Below are positions 61,937 through 62,057 of a stretch of 62,057 nt of DNA, in pieces. Source of the stretch: Clostridium sp. (GTDB taxonomy: Bacteria > Bacillota_I > Bacilli_A > RF39 > UBA660). The stretch is from assembly GCA_023665725.1 (NCBI GenBank), contig JAMPDH010000007.1, positions 1 to 62,057 of the forward strand, in the 5' to 3' direction. Under the pieces are notes generated by a model. That model was given only the letters and a program-made list of their open reading frames with translations, was not told where the DNA came from and did not search any database. Made by a program: the position numbers and the translations under genes. Position 1 is the first letter of the stretch; each line of letters starts with the position of its first letter.

Positions 61937-62057
61937 GTTATAACTTTTTTGAGAAAAAATATATAAATAATGAATAAAATAATAAATTATAAACTATGTA
62001 ATATTGAAATAAAAACTAAATAAAAAATTTATAACAAAGAAAAATAAATATTTGGAT

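Noticed and set aside
1-62057. Recoding of TGA as tryptophan (mycoplasma code)
   Set aside because: TGA ends well-aligned genes such as tpiA, ruvX and ireB, and Trp is written TGG throughout.
1-62057. CRISPR array, prophage or rRNA operon
   Set aside because: No regular direct repeats with spacers, no phage structural genes, and no rRNA-like stretches are visible.

Overview
The window is very AT-rich and densely coded, mostly on the + strand, with short intergenic gaps. TGA is used as an ordinary stop (for example ending tpiA and ruvX), so this is genetic code 11, not a mycoplasma code. It carries an endospore toolkit (Spo0A, SpoIVA, SpoIID, SpoVIF, two alpha/beta-type SASPs) together with Bacillota signatures: EzrA, DnaD, IreB, YtxG/YtxH-like genes, LtaS-like and LCP proteins, a Leu T-box and a CIRCE element. 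A glycosyltransferase resembling the Acholeplasma monoglucosyldiacylglycerol synthase and several reduced or degenerate enzymes suggest a low-GC, spore-forming Bacilli lineage close to the Mollicutes/Erysipelotrichia radiation, probably an uncultured gut-type bacterium. That placement is inference.

Layout. 1-3 kb: tail of an Rpn/PD-(D/E)XK transposase-like gene, spoVIF, an unknown gene, spoIVA. 2.8-6.8 kb: metallophosphoesterase, HU, a degenerate ComEC/lactamase-like protein, dnaD-nth, a helical-bundle protein. 6.8-8.3 kb: two tandem XRE repressors with four matching operators, a small divergent gene, and a GDPD enzyme. 8.3-14 kb: UPF0316 and spoIID on the minus strand, then ezrA, thiI and two SASP genes. 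14-29 kb: clpP, a TGS-uridine-kinase-like protein, then most of lower glycolysis (gap, pgk, tpiA, gpmI, an atypical pyk) interleaved with a pilin, a flippase-like protein, a glycolipid synthase, spo0A and a GH31 protein. 29-37 kb: T-box, small membrane protein, leuS; PemK-like; rnhB; lipoprotein; trhP1-trhP2; greA. 37-42 kb: Fic, CIRCE-controlled clpB lacking its N-domain, xfp phosphoketolase. 42-47 kb: a dGTPase-like HD protein, then ireB-ruvX-yrzB-mltG-trmR-ATP-grasp. 47-62 kb: an envelope block (lipoprotein, acidic disordered protein, DUF948, YtxH, SBP-GGDEF receptor, YihY, LtaS-like, a novel repeat protein, Ig-like protein, tRNA-Cys, LCP-PASTA).

How the genes work together. Glycolysis plus phosphoketolase implies fermentative sugar metabolism. 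ThiI, TrhP1/2 and TrmR give s4U8 and the ho5U/mo5U wobble modification. Spo0A may control itself and ezrA through 0A-like boxes. The most unusual items are the paired XRE operators with exact 31-bp phasing, a pyruvate kinase with altered active-site motifs, a GH31 protein lacking its usual acid/base Asp, an N-domain-less ClpB, a degenerate GGDEF receptor, a T-box controlling an unknown membrane protein with leuS, a probable leaderless rnhB transcript, and an unfamiliar helical-repeat protein.
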